A stretch of DNA of 64,000 nt from Glycine soja. Taxonomy: Eukaryota; Streptophyta; Magnoliopsida; Fabales; Fabaceae. Location: assembly GCF_004193775.1 (NCBI RefSeq), contig NC_041004.1, positions 5,727,309-5,791,308 on the forward strand, given 5' to 3'. Every line of letters begins with the position of its first letter. The stretch's first letter is position 1. Positions 10,147 to 22,784 of the stretch are shown here, piece after piece. Both the position numbers and the translations under genes were made by a program. The notes under the pieces are model-generated. The model made no database searches and was not told where the DNA came from. It worked only from the letters and a program-made list of their open reading frames with translations.

Positions 10147-10998
10147 CGGAGTAGGTGGATTTGGGTTTGAGCTTCTCTTGCTAGCTGTGAGTGATTCAAT
10201 CTAATTAACTAACACCTTAGTTTGAGGGACAATTGACTGGAGACATTATATTATGATAATGTTTTGAAGTTTGAATGAATCGTACTATATACCGATCAAG
10301 TATACTTTTTTAATTTATCATATTATTAATACAAGTATCTAATGATTTTACAGCTAACTAATATTCATCTAAAACCTGACTAATCATAATTTTTGATTTT
10401 TAATTTATTTATTTTTATCTACAAATTAATGTTTGAAATTTTAAATTAATGTTACAACTCAAGTATATTTTTTCTATTTCTATGTTATATTGATACAAAT
10501 TAAGTATATATCTAATTATTTTGCATACAAGTAATATTCATTTAGAATTAATCTGATAGATTATTTTTACTAAAAATTTCTCTTTTAATTATATTTTTTA
10601 CAAATTAAGTTTAAATACGAGACTTTACCGGAATATGAGTCAGTACCATCAGACCAACCAGTTGGTATTACTTAAGTAGAATATGCCTCAATAAAATATT
10701 TCCCCATATTATAAAAACATTTATCGTTTTGTTTGACGAGGCTTAATCAGTGATCGAATAGTCAGAGAAACCAACAGAGGTGAGACTTATCTGAGGTATG
10801 AATTGCGATGATCATTGACCAGAATCGCCCGCCTCATGTTTGATTCTTTATTATATTTTATGGGAGAAAATTATGGCTGAACAGCCTTATATACTTGACA
10901 CTTAATAGAGATACAGAAAGATGAGATATACATAGAAATAATGTACTATTAATTAGTGTTTATAGTAAAACTATGTTGACATATCATTACTTATTATT
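10147..10998. other. Upstream region of dirigent gene 1, no other gene seen
   Basis: AT-rich DNA with direct repeats of an AATATTCAT(C/T)TA(A/G)AA type near 10360 and 10527. It contains the promoter of dirigent gene 1; no recognised regulatory element beyond the TATA box. Confidence 0.5.
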
Positions 10999-11923
10999 AC
11001 GACGTCATGTTTGATTGTTGGTTGGTGTGTCATTAATTTTTAATTCTTCTAAACAAATACGAAATTCTGACTAAATCAAACTATGAGTGTTGACTATGAA
11101 TTAATTAATTTATTAAATTATGGATGGGCCACCTTGATTGACGTAAGCTCGATTATTATAAGGACCTCCGGCTCCCACTTAAAAAATGGAATATTTATTT
11201 CTGAAAAAACTACTTTTTTTATTACAGGGAAAACCTAAATCCGTTGTAAAGCAATATAAATTTTAAATATATAGTAAGCGATTTAATAATGTTTTATTAA
11301 GTATAAAATGAGAAGTAAATGGGATGTATCTTTCAAATAAAAAGTAAATGAGATGTAGAATAAAAAAAAATCAAAGATATCATTATTATGTCATTATTGT
11401 GTTTGCAGAAAATTATATTTTAAACTAATCAAAAGCTTCGTGAAATTTAATATATCAAATTAGTTTAATTAGCTAATTTTATAGTTAATTGAAAAAAAGT
11501 GTTAACTAATAATAATCTCTTTATAAACTTATTATTATGAACTAATAATATCTTTTTATTTATATATATTGGATCCAACTAATATCTAATAGTTTAGTAC
11601 TCTTGGTCCTTCTAGCGCTGTTTACAAAAAGTTAATTAAATCTCACATGTGAAGAGTTAACCAAATTATTAAGAAGATATTAATAGTGTAATGCTACAGT
11701 TTGAGTCAGATCGATTGGTGAAGATTTAAGAATATTTAATTGAATGAATTCTTTAAAGTATGGCAATATATATAACCGTGGTTAGAGGAGTTAAAAAGAT
11801 GATAAAAGAAGCTAAGATCATTTAGATTCTGCTTATATACCTTAAAAACAAAAAGATTAGAGAAATTGACGTGATAAATTCATATCCGTTGCTTCAACTT
11901 TTACATAAAAATAGATATATAAA
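10999..11923 (+). repeat. Duplicated segment A, copy 2
   Basis: Copy of 273-1227 without the hAT insertion on its left and without the (TA)26 expansion. Its left border (ACGACGTC at 10999) matches the presumed hAT target at 273. Its right end breaks into Helitron-like DNA at about 11924. Confidence 0.85.
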
Positions 11924-11949
11924 TCAGTGTTTTCTTGAGCTGCAGCACG

Positions 11950-12340
11950 GTCTTCTACATGTCTGCTGGTCTATTGGTGGAGTGAAATTCAAATTGAATA
12001 TGGAGAGGTGATCGTAGGCAAGAAAATTTATGGTTATGGACTCATAAATTTCTAATTCTTTCCTGAATCTTGTCAACTCTCAGCAAAGTAACATTTCCCT
12101 TTGTGTTGCCTCAGTTGGATTTCATAAGTGGCCCCATCATATTTAAATTGCACGAATTTTGGATAGTCTGGCTATCATTGTTGGTGGTAGAACACTGGTA
12201 TTTTTATCGTGTCCTGAAAGGAAGAATACAACGTTAAGCAAAAGAAAAACAATATCCAATATAGTGTTGTAAAAGTAGGCAAAGTAGGCATTTTATTTTA
12301 CCCTGTCACAATGGAATACTACTCTAAACTGCAATATTAA
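11950..12340 (-). pseudogene. B3-like DNA-binding gene fragment, degenerate copy
   Basis: On the minus strand after a TTTCAG acceptor at about 12221, the conceptual reading gives DTIKIPVFYHQQ, two stops, PDYPKFVQFKYDGATYEIQL, then RQHKGKCYFAE, with frameshifts and stops after that. It aligns along its whole length with 16815-17165. A short upstream exon (about 12302-12335) reads QFRVVFHCD. It is clearly non-functional. The B3 assignment follows from the better copy. Confidence 0.55.
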
Positions 12341-14536
12341 TGGGCGGCTGATAATTGGACTTCTGATCTGAAATGAGAGACCATTTGAAAATGCAGAAGT
12401 TAGCATTTGAGTATATTGTGTTAGTAAGAGAAGTTATGTTTGTTGATGTTGGAAAGAAATAGAGGCCACGGTTTGATAATATTAAAATTAGAGGTATAAA
12501 TCAGTGTTTGAAAATGTACAGAAAAGAACATGTATATTAATCAATTTGATTGGCACAACATAATAGGAAGCAGTTGACAGAGTTTGGGAAAAAAAAATAG
12601 AAGGCAAGAAAATTAATATTTGCAGACCTTAATTGTGCTGTTGATGAAATTGAATACTAATTGAGTTTAAGTTCTTTAACATGTGACTATTAGGATGGCG
12701 GAATATTAATCAAAATAAAACAACAGCACCAAATAGAAAGGTAGAAAATGGAAGTCATGGAAGAAGGTTTCAGAGTTTTGAATGAATATAATGAAAAAAA
12801 CATAATATACAATGCATATAAGACATCGTCAATACGAAAATCGAAGCAAAAGCAGTACAACCAAATGTCTAATTTGTGCATATCCAAGGAAACAAAAGAT
12901 CAAAGCATATGGTAATGCATTTCAGCACTGATGAAATGCAAGAAGTTTGAGTGTGCAACATGTGGACGAAGGTTGATAATAATCAAAACAGCTAGGAAGG
13001 TGAATACAACTAGTGCAAATAAGACAAATAAAAGGGTGCAAAATGAAAGTCATAGAAGAAGCTTTGAGATTTTTGAATCAGCATCATGAAAACTTCATGC
13101 TTAAGTAATTAAGTGCAAAGAACAAAAGATTAGCTATGATTCAAGTATCCAAGTAAGTTATTAATATAGGTGAATTAAATCCAACCAAAACTAGTAGAGC
13201 CAAATGTCTAATTTGTGATGATAATGGATTTTAGCATTGATGAAATGGAAGAAGTTTGACTGGCCAATATGTGGACATAGATTGAACAATTACACAGGCA
13301 AAGATATATATTATATATATGTATGTGGTCTAAGATCACACCATGTCAATGTGAGTATCAGTTAATTTTTGCTGGTATTTATTTTCTTTTTTTGATTAAG
13401 GAAATGTCAAAACAGAAGATGCATATTACATGGTCTCTAAAACATAATCATTCGAATATGCAGGAAATAAACACAACCTGACATCACTACCCAATGTCTA
13501 AGATAACACTATGTCAATGTGAGTATCAATTGTTTTTTTTTTCTAGAATAGGTTTTATTATTCTTATCAAGGAAATGTTAAAACAGAACATGCATATTAG
13601 ATGATGTGTAAGGCATAACCAATCGAATACCCAGGAAATAAAGACAATATGATACCACCAGCAAAAAACATCCATAAGTACCTAAACATACAGAAAATCA
13701 AAGAATGTTCTAGATCTCCAAAATGAAAACATCTAGAGTGATCAAAGGATGACATGCAGAAAGAACTGAAATAGAAGGCGTGAAAAATGGGAACTATTCT
13801 AAAATGAGATATAATTCAGAAGTGCAGCTCAATTTAAGCAATAAAATCGTGTGTCCATGGAAAAACAATTTGGGACATGAAACAAAATTTTGTAACTATT
13901 CTTGCAAGTCACTGTGGATAGACAACGATGGATGCAAACCTAGAAACCACAAATATGTGTGTCCTAAATTAGAAGCGGGCAAATGGCAAAACCTCATGGC
14001 AAGATGAGCAATTTAGATGCGGGGTATGAATGAAAGATGAAATCAAAAGCAAGGAAAAAATAATGACATGAATAGACATAATTTGTGAGTATTTTGTTTA
14101 TACTCACCTCGTTGGAGCCAGCTGATGACTACGAATTCATGGTGCCGGGATGTGTGAAGGACTGGTTTGTGTAAACCTGAAATGGAGGGTGCAGGTTAAA
14201 GTGTTGTGTTTTGGTGGTCTGAAGTAGCAGGTACAGAAGATTAATTGCTGGCTTTTGCAAGGATTTAACTTGCAGCAACTCAACAGGTTTTGGAATTGTG
14301 GAGCATTGCAGACTACCTGTGAAAATTGGACGTGAATAGGCAGTTCACTCATTATAAAGCTAGTCAGTGATCTAAGCGGGTGAAGAGGTTTTTTGATTGA
14401 TGAATGTTACAGAAAGGTTGACGATTTAGAATGCAAAATAGTTTGTATAGTTTTAAAAATTCAATGGCCATTATTAAATTAAGAGCATGTCTTTAAGTCA
14501 AAAAAATTAAGAGATAAGAAATATCAATGCATGTGG

Positions 14537-14537
<1 letters not shown>

Positions 14538-14579
<42 letters not shown>
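14538..14579. repeat. (AAT)n microsatellite
   Basis: About 13 trinucleotide units in uninterrupted series. Confidence 0.95.
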
Positions 14580-14580
<1 letters not shown>

Positions 14581-14649
14581 AGTCAATATGCATGATATCA
14601 AAAGGAAAAACAAGGTAGAAATATCATTGTTAATTTCTGCCATGTAACC

Positions 14650-14902
14650 TTAAGAAGGGTTACAGTAACAATGACAATCTTGAAAATAAACATAAAGTGA
14701 AAGTGAAGATGGAAGAGACAGATCACAAAAATGAAGAAAGAAAGCAAACGGAGGAAGCAAAATGAAGAAGAAAGAAAGCAAATGGAGGAAGGAAGTTGGT
14801 GAGGAAATGACGCAATCAGAGGAAGTAGGTTTCAAGTTGGTGAGAAGGCTGCAGAGGAAGGCACGTGGAGCAACCAACAGAGGTTGAAGTCTCACGCGTA
14901 GT
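14650..14902 (-). repeat. Helitron 5' subterminal region, displaced copy
   Basis: Matches the 5' part of the Helitron ending at 22884 (22610-22785): AAGTGAAG.TGGAAGAGAC, GAAGAAGAAAGAAAGCAAATGG, GGTGAGGAAATGACGCAATC and CACGTGGAGCAACCAACAGA are shared in order. The terminal AT-rich motif itself is missing beyond 14902. It indicates that a second Helitron copy lay between about 11924 and 14902. Confidence 0.6.
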
Positions 14903-15139
14903 GTTTGTTTTTAATAGAACTACGATAATGTTTTTTTTATACCGATGTTTTTAAGTTTTAAATTTTTGTTCTATTCATATACTTTCATGCATATTGATTA
15001 CGTTAACTAAAGTAATTTTAATTTAATCATATGTCCTTAAATTATTTGTTGGCAGTCAACATAAAATGAATTGGACATTTAAATTATTTATTATTATGAT
15101 TATTAGTATTATGATAATTATAATTATCAGTATTATTAC

Positions 15140-15440
15140 TGTTGTTGTTGTTATTATTATTATTATTTAAATTATTTTATGTACTATGGAAAACATTATA
15201 TGGAGGAGCTAAAGGTAACGATAGTTAAATTGAGGACTTTCTGAAAGCATGTTGCTATTTATACTGTTTACATCATACTGCAATTTTACATTCAAAATCA
15301 TAAAGTTTATTGTTGTTGAAGGAAGTTGGATTATGATTCTATATAATTTTTGTGTTATTATCAGTATTATTATTATTTTAATTGCTATTATAATTATTAT
15401 TATTATTATCATTATTATTTTTATTATTGTCTTATGGTTT
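15140..15440. repeat. Imperfect ATT/TTA-rich low-complexity stretch
   Basis: Runs of ATT and GTT triplets at 15142-15170 and 15358-15430. It produces isoleucine-rich spurious frames on both strands. Confidence 0.85.
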
Positions 15441-15799
15441 AATTTTGGTTTGGGGTTTATCTTCTATGTATTTGATAATTTAATGGATTTCAATTTGAAT
15501 ATGAATACTTTGCAGAGGCAATATAATCATTATCAAGGTTGGAAAAGAAAGCACATGGACGATAGTTGGAGACGGTGGGAAGAGGATTAAGTTGGCCCTT
15601 GTGAACAACTTGATGCACTATCTCCCTTCAACGATATTTTTTTTTTTAATTTTTCTATAGAAAAAAGGGGTATTCTCATATACTTCATATATAAAAATTA
15701 AGAATAGAATGAAGATAAGAAGAGAAGCAAAAACAGAAAATGCTACAACGCTTCTGGAACCCTCTAGTTTTGTCGATAATGTAAAGAAAAATGACCAAA

Positions 15800-15866
15800 A
15801 ACTCAGCAAAAGTATCAGATGTCAAGCTCTCAGCCATGGGCATAATGGGCATTTCGAATTTTTTCA
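15800..15866 (-). repeat. Helitron 5' terminal block, truncated copy
   Basis: Contains TGTCAAGCTCTCAGCCATGG and GGGCAT like the termini at 19683 and 22884, but the outermost AT-rich TC end has diverged (CGAATTTTTTCATCG). It marks another Helitron fragment junction. Confidence 0.5.
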
Positions 15867-16814
15867 TCGTTTCAAATTATTTTCATGACACTACCAAAAA
15901 TTCCAACGGGTAAAAAAAAATTGAATTGAAAAACAATTGAAAGATATCGATTATATAGTACTTGAAATTCAATTTCTAACCGTAATTCTACTATCTAGGC
16001 TGAGCTGTTAGAAAGGTTTTCAAACCCCATGTACTCTTGATTTGTTTTGTTTTTGGATGATGTTTGATATGGCCACACCATCCACAATGAAAACCAACAA
16101 TCTTAATGAAGCATTACAAAAATATAACCCTTTAGGCATGGACATGAATGAGATCAACAGGATATTTGTTAGTTGTAATCCATGTTTACAGTCTAACTGA
16201 CAATGATATTTTCGGTTGTCACATTGATGTTGGTTGCCTAATGTGATATTTAAGAAGGTAAAAAAACATAAAAAACTTTTCCAACTATGTAGTTTGTGTA
16301 ATAGGATTAAGTACTGAAGCATAAAAAACATAATATCTTTCATATATAAATATTGTTCAGAACAACTACATTGATAAAACTAAGAAGCTGAATATTTTAA
16401 ATCCAGATATCATTCAGCATCAAAATTAAGTAAACATGTTTTTTTAAACTAACAAAATAGAATTTAAAATTATGTCACCATGATTGGCACCCTAATTTCT
16501 CTGTTTTCTAATAACTGCTTCCCAAATATCGTCAAAGGGCCTGTAGTAGAATGAAAGCTCGTCTCCATGAACAAAATCACCTTCAGCAAGAAACTGGTAC
16601 CATGGTTAGGCAACATACTAGCCATGAAAGCCAGGGGCAACTGGAAGGATTGGCCATTGGAATGGAGGGTCGAACTTTCTTAAGACTGTCATATGAAAAC
16701 CACAAGAAGGAAGATGTATTGCTGCAAGAGGTGGAAGCATCTAAACATAAAATTAAACTGAGTTAATTTTTTACGTAAAAAATTGATAATATTGTAAAAG
16801 TAATTAACATAGAT

Positions 16815-17285
16815 TACCAGTGGTTGAGGATCACCAAGCAGAGCCTGTGTGAGTTCAAGAGTCCAAACATGCATTCTAGTTGCCAGTAGGGGTCTGCCGC
16901 ATGCTTGTTGTTCCAGTGGAGGAGTGAAATGGAGGTTGAAAATCCATCTGTGTTTACACGCCATAAAATTTATGGTTACTGACTCGTAGATGTCTAAGTA
17001 TTTTCTCAAGTGTTTGAGGCCATCAGCAAAGAACAATTTTCCTCGATGTTGTCTGAGTCGTATTTGGTATGAGGCTCTGTCATAGTGAAAGTGGGCAAAG
17101 TTGGGGTAGTCCGGCGCCCAATGTTCATGATAGAATGCTGGTATTTTTATATAGTCCGGGCCAGAAAATGTGGTAATGGTAAGTGTTATGTATAAGATAA
17201 AAGGAATTAGGGAAAAAAACAATATGAGTAAAAGAGGATTCGAATATCACCTTGTCGTTGTGGAATGCAACAATAAATTGTAACC
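16815..17285 (-). pseudogene. B3-like DNA-binding domain gene carried by a Helitron (better-preserved copy)
   Basis: The minus strand holds an open frame (16689-17222) whose exon part begins near 17165: DYIKIPAFYHEHWAPDYPNF, AHFHYD, YQIRLRQHRGKLFFADGLKH, LRKYLDIYESVTINFMACKH, WIFNLHFTPPLEQQ, HVWTLELTQALLGDPQPL. The spacing (IP..F, charged strand, FADGL, hydrophobic ESVTINF, F.L.F) fits a B3 DNA-binding domain. A short upstream exon at about 17250-17285 reads QFIVAFHND. The amino-terminal hydrophobic residues of the open frame are intron sequence. No start codon in context and no full gene structure; a captured or Helitron-resident gene remnant is likely. The B3 call is by pattern only. Confidence 0.5.
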
Positions 17286-17299
17286 TGTAGGATCACCTC

Positions 17300-18200
17300 A
17301 TAATTAGATTCCTCATCTGCAATAACACAGGCATGCTAATTGTAGTTACAACAACCATTTGGTGTGGAGAGAAGCAGTTAACTGAAAACAAAAGCTAAGT
17401 AAATGAAAGTTGTTTAGGGGCTTACCTCGCATGACGCTGTTGATGATGTTATGCTCATCTCTGGGATGCTCAGAAGTTAATGTTTTTTTTTTCCAGGAAA
17501 AACACTAAAACAGGAGAATCCAGGAATGTTGTGAAGCTTCTGCATCCTTTGGTATATAACCTCTCCTTTAGTGTGTTATTGGAAGCTGAAGTAGCAAATT
17601 GAATGCATTAAATTATTGCATATTCCCAAAGTTCAAATTAATGGCAGATTCATTTGGTTGGTAAGTATGCAGTCTCAATCGCTGTTTCTGAAGAGTCAAG
17701 GTTGCAGGGGGCTTAGAATCATTGGCAAGGTACACAGGTGTGCAAGCAACTGAAGGGTTATTTGTGCATAGCAAATAATTATATTATAAGTGCTTTTAAT
17801 GTTACATATTCTGGGTGCCAATTGGGTCTGACAATTCGGCCAGCAACATGATCAAACAATGCACACTGAGGTTTGACACTTGGTATCCAATATAATAAAC
17901 TTGGGCTGATATTGAGAATTTGTGTAAAAAAAATGCAGAGTGGAGGATAACATCATCCTAAATTTTGCACAGCCAGAAATATAATTGGAAGTTGACCTCA
18001 TACATGATCGTTGGATGGAAATCATATTATATCGGAAGTTATTTTTTTATAAACAAATTTGAAGTTTTGGTAGAGATGAATGCAGAGCATGTATATAGAT
18101 AGATCAAATCAAATATTACACCAAAAAGGATTAAGACAATTATTTTTAGAATCCAATGTGTTAAATAAAAACAATTTTGTGTAAAGCATGGCACAAAACC
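17300..18200. other. Helitron-internal DNA with no recognisable gene
   Basis: No coding region or clear repeat could be supported. Confidence 0.4.
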
Positions 18201-19285
18201 AAATCACATATCAAAGGAAATGCATATCAGATATACATATATGATATTTTTGGGTCAGACCAAATAAACATATGATTTTAAAATCGTCACATTAGTTAAA
18301 CCTTAACAGTAAAAAGTATCAATAGTGTTCAAGACAACTAAAGTTTATCTGAGTTTAAGAATTAACCACCATTCAAAAGGATGAAATATTGCAATAGTAC
18401 AGGTAAAAAACAGGATTAACGGTTATCTATAACAATTGTATTAATAGTGCTGATAGTTACACAAACTATCATTGGAGGAAGCCAATAAATAGCAGCACGG
18501 TGATTTTAGCTAATAGAGTTGAGTTGCCAGTACTTTTGGTTAGATTTTCCATTGAACAAAACAAATAGGAAACATAAATAACAGGTTTACCTCAGGAATG
18601 CAATTAAACTCAACAAACAGTCTTGGACTGAGTTCCTGAAAGAAATTCATTATTTGACATAATTGGCTTAAAAGAATTGCTCGCTAATGATGGATAGGAT
18701 CCTGTACCAATCAGAAACAGAAGCATCAGGTCAATGTGATAAACAAGAAAAACAACAAAGAAGCATGAAAAAAATAGGACAGGTAGTAAAATGCAACAGT
18801 AAAATAGAAGCAAATTTGGTAAATGCATGCAACAAAACCTAAAAAAATATAAAAGGAAATGCATATCTGATATAACATATTTGATTAAAAAATTGGCCAA
18901 TTAGTTTAAACTTAAGAATTAAAAGCATCAAGAGTGCTAAACAGGCATAAAGTTAATCTGATTTAACCAAGCAGGCACCATTCTAGAGTTTGAAATATTT
19001 TAGTAACAGCAATTGAAACACGGAATTAATTGTTATCCACAACAATCCTATCAATGATGCTGATAGTAACAGAAACTATTAGTAGGGGAAGTGATCAAAT
19101 AGCAGCACTCTAATTTGAGTTAATAATAGGTTTGCATTGAACTTAACAAATAGGAAACATAGATAACAGGTTTACAGTAGAAAGGTAGTTAGTCTCATAA
19201 TTGACTTGAAGGAATTGCTAGTTAAGCATGGGTAGGATCTTGTACCAATCAGAAAGAAAAGCATAAGCTCTATCGGATAAATAGA
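18200..19285. repeat. Diverged tandem duplication, period about 600 bp
   Basis: 18262-18740 and 18868-19270 share in order: AACATAT..GATT, TTAGTT.AA.CTTAA, ATCAA.AGTG.T, TGATAGT.ACA.AAACTAT, AGCAGCAC, AACAAATAGGAAACATA, ATAACAGGTTTAC and GTACCAATCAGAAA. Non-coding. Confidence 0.7.
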
Positions 19286-19287
19286 GA

Positions 19288-20010
19288 AAACAACAAACTC
19301 TATATGACAGTATACACCGATATTCCCTAATTTTCGCATTGGCCAACAACACAATAATGTGGTTTTGACTGTGATAATCATCTAAGAAGTACAACAATCA
19401 AAGCCAATAATGGTCCATTCCAGTGCAACAACCCAATTGATAACTTTTGTAAACAAAAAACCATGTCAGTATCGGTTAAGAACACCACAATCATGCAAAT
19501 TACTCAACAAAGCAGACAAATCAAACTAGGACAACCCTAAATAACAAACAGAATAGATACAACATAAGGCCAAAGCTGGAGGGATAAAATTACCAAAAAC
19601 CAGCAAAAGTGCCACATGTCAAGCTCTCAGCCATGGTCATTTTAGGGGTTTCATTGGACTTCTCTTTTATTATATACCTTGGAAGTATAGACAGGGATTT
19701 CATTGGGCTTTTCTTTTATTATATAGTAAAATCCATGGGATAAACAGGCAAAACAACAAACTCTATATGACAGTATACACTGATCTCCATTAATTTCCAC
19801 ATTGGCCAACAACACAATAATGTGTGTTTTGACTATGATAATCATCTAAAAAGTACAACAATCGAAGCCAATAATGGTCAATTCCAATGCAACAGCCCAA
19901 TTGATAACTTTTGTAAGCAAAAAACCATGTTAATATCAGTTAAGAATACCACAAACATGCAAATTACTTAAAAAGTAGGCAAATCAAACTCGAACAATTC
20001 TGAATGACAA
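19288..20010. repeat. Direct duplication flanking Helitron terminal blocks, period about 458 bp
   Basis: 19288-19560 and 19746-20010 share AACAACAAACTCTATATGAC, CATTGGCCAACAACACAATA, GATAATCATCTAA, AAGTACAACAATC.AAGCCA, AATTGATAACTTTTGTAA and CAAAAAACCATGT. Between them lie two Helitron 5' terminal blocks, suggesting an insertion or replication slip that duplicated flanking sequence. Confidence 0.75.
19560..19727 (-). mobile_element. Two adjacent Helitron 5' termini
   Basis: The first (ending 19683) reads TCCAAGGTATATAATAA then AAGAGAAG on the minus strand, identical at the tip to the 22884 terminus. Only about 7 bp further, 19690-19727 repeats ATTTCATTGGGCTTTTCTTT then TATTATATAG, the same tip with the initial TC mutated. 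The two are directly oriented. Confidence 0.65.
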
Positions 20011-20379
20011 ACAGAACAAATACAACATCCACCTAAATTTGTTAAGCTTAAGAACAACCCTTCTACTCATAGATGAAGCATGGCGAAAGACAATCTCATG
20101 TAACAGCAATATCTCTAGTAAATGCCAATTTATATGCATGATCGCAAGCCATGTATTGGCTATCATTTTTCATTAACCCAAAAATCTGAATCAGATAAGT
20201 AAAATCCAAGTGATTAGCTGGTGCTGCATAAAGACAACATGAATTTAACGACCCTAACCATGGACCAAATATGTAACTAATAGGTTGAAAGATTGATAAA
20301 TGAAAAAAAAGGGAAATTTGAGAGCATATATCAGAGCAAAGCATAACCATCTTAATATGCAAGAAATCAAGACAACTTG

Positions 20380-21640
20380 TGACCACCACCAGAAAACAAT
20401 GATAAGAACCAAAACATACCGAAAATAATACAATGTTCCAAGTTTCCAAAATGAAACAACATTCCAGTCGAAACAGTAGGCATGCATGAAACAAAAACTC
20501 CTCTGTGTCCGAAGAAATGAAAAGAAACCCAAACAACCAACAAATGAAACACAAAATGGAAGACCTCAGAAGCTGGGAAACTCAAGTCACACAAATTAAG
20601 AAGAAAGCAAGGAAACTGAGCAAGCAAAGTAGTTCCAATGCCTTCTCATTGATAACACTTAATAATAACACAAAGTAGTCAAGAAATAACGTAAACAGAG
20701 GAACCATATTCAAAGAACAAAGCAACCAATAAAGCAACACAAAATAGTTTAGCTAGCCTGATAGCAACTTTCCTTGATCCTCCCTAAACGACAACCAACA
20801 TCAACACCGAAAAGGAATAAAAATATATGACATGTATCAGGCAAAGCATATTTCAGCCATGATGAATAACATCAAACGGAGTAGAATTACAAAATAACAG
20901 TCAATAACCAAACATACATAAATGTAAAGTAACATTTTAGCAATGGAATAACATCTTACCTATTTTTCAATTGTCCTGACCTACTTAAATGACAACCAAC
21001 ACATACCAAACATGGACAAATAGAAAACATACCAGCCATGGCCACATGTTGCCTATCTTCCAATTTTGTTGATCCTGTTCAAATGCCAACCTAAACAACA
21101 ACAAAAGTTAATAAATAAGATCACAGGGGAACAAAAATAGTATTTCATTATTGTTTCTAACTTTTTTTTTATCCTAACCAAACAAAATAACCATAAATGC
21201 GTAAATATTAAATATAATTGAACCACATGGGCAACATCTTACCAATTTGACCATTGGCTCAACCGTGCGTAAATCATAACCAACGAATACACCAAATAAC
21301 ATTAGGCAAGCAGACATGGTGAAACCGATGCCCGAACAAATCAACATCCATGAAGCAAAAACTCGCCTACACCCAAAGAAATCAACATGCAGAAAACAAA
21401 TACATCTAATAATTCTTAATTGTTTGGTTTAAATGGCCCGGAGTGCCATGTTGATACCACTAAGAACGGTAAAAATAATTCAAAAGGGAAAAAAATGTAA
21501 AATTGGATCTATGTCCAAACAATATTACAGGTTTCCAAAATGAACAACTGGCAAACTCAAGTGGAAGTGAACATACGAAAATGAAGAACAAAGTAATAAG
21601 GAAATAACACAAACAGACAAAGCAGGTCTGAAGAAGAAAG
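20380..21640. other. Helitron-internal A-rich DNA
   Basis: T-rich on the minus strand, giving hydrophobic spurious frames. One diverged unit of the 21706-22345 repeat lies at about 20430-20560. No gene seen. Confidence 0.5.
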
Positions 21641-21705
21641 CAAGCAAACATCTATAAACAACAAATGACCAACACCACCCAAAAGCAACCATAAGCAACC
21701 AAGCA

Positions 21706-22345
21706 TGCAGGAAATAAAAGAAGCAAGCAAACATCCATAAGCAACAAATGACCAATACCACCCAAAAACAACCATAACCAACCAAACATGCAGGAAATCA
21801 AACAACATTCGAGGTTTCCAAAATGAAACAACATTTGAGGTTTCCAAAATGAAACAACATTCGCTGTGAAACAAACTAAGCATGCATGAAACCAAAGCTC
21901 CTCTGCGGGTGAAGAAATCAACAGGCAAATAATAAAAACAACATAAACAACATTTGATACAAAACAAAGTAAACAAGCATGAAACAAAAATAAACTAGAA
22001 GTGAAGATGGAAGAGACTGACCACAAAAATGAAGAAGAAAGAAAGCATGCAGGAAATAAAAAAAAGCAAGCAAACATCCATAAGCAACAAATGACCAACA
22101 CCACCCAAAAACAACCATAACTAACCCAACATGCAGGAAATCAAACAACATTCCAGGTTTCCAAAATGAAACAACATTCATTGTGAAACAAACTAAGCAT
22201 GCATGAAACTAAAACTCCCCTGCGGCCGAAGAAATCAACATGCAAAAATAAAGACAACATAAACAACATTCAATGCGAAACAAAGTAAACATGCATGAAA
22301 CAAAAATAAACTGGAGTCGCATTGAGAAGAAAGAAAGAAATCTGT
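21706..22345. repeat. Two-unit tandem repeat, period about 320-340 bp
   Basis: 21706-22045 and 22047-22345 share CATGCAGGAAAT.AAA, AAGCAAGCAAACATCCATAA, GCAACAAATGACCAA.ACCAC, CATGCAGGAAATCAAACAAC, TTTCCAAAATGAAACAACAT, TGTGAAACAAACTAAGCATG and GAAACAAAAATAAACT. A partial third unit precedes at 21640-21705. Confidence 0.85.
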
Positions 22346-22348
22346 CAA

Positions 22349-22481
22349 TTCCTCTGTTTTCCTTATTTTGCTTCCTCTATTTGCTTTCTTTCTTCTTCAT
22401 ACAAAATCTGTTTCCTCTCATTTGCGTTAATGAAGAAGAAAGAAAGCAAATAGAGGAAGCAAAATAAGGAAAACAGAGGAA
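22349..22481. repeat. Perfect inverted repeat: 52-bp arms, 29-nt loop
   Basis: Arm 22349-22400 is the exact reverse complement of 22430-22481; the loop is 22401-22429. Arms are polypurine/polypyrimidine (GAAGAAGAAAGAAAGC on one side). The loop sequence itself occurs again inverted at 22536-22564, so this is a nested, serial inversion. It lies in the 5' part of the Helitron ending at 22884. Confidence 0.95.
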
Positions 22482-22784
22482 GCAGATTATGAGTTGTTGA
22501 AGAATTAAAGCATGAATTCATCCAGACAGAGGAAGCATTAACGCAAATGAGAGGAAACAGATTTGGAGTCGTTGAAGAATTGATCGGGAATGCATCCAAC
22601 AGGTAAGAAAGGAAACGGAGGAAGCAAAGTGGAAGTGAAGAGGAAACAAAGATGAAGAAGAAAGAAAGGAAATGGAAGAAGCAAATTGGTGGGGAAATGA
22701 CACAAATGAAGGAAGCAGGTGTCAACCGGAAAAGGTTGGAGAAGAAGCCACGTGCATCCATCAACAGAAGTTAAACACTCAAGC

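Noticed and set aside
15249..15590. 113-codon plus-strand frame
   Set aside because: Isoleucine-rich translation of ATT repeats; no recognisable domain.
21706..22345. CRISPR-like direct repeats
   Set aside because: Two long units of 320-340 bp without spacer architecture, in plant nuclear DNA.
20096..22764. Many overlapping minus-strand frames rich in Cys, Phe and Trp
   Set aside because: They follow the tandem repeat period and shift frame between units; they are not protein genes.
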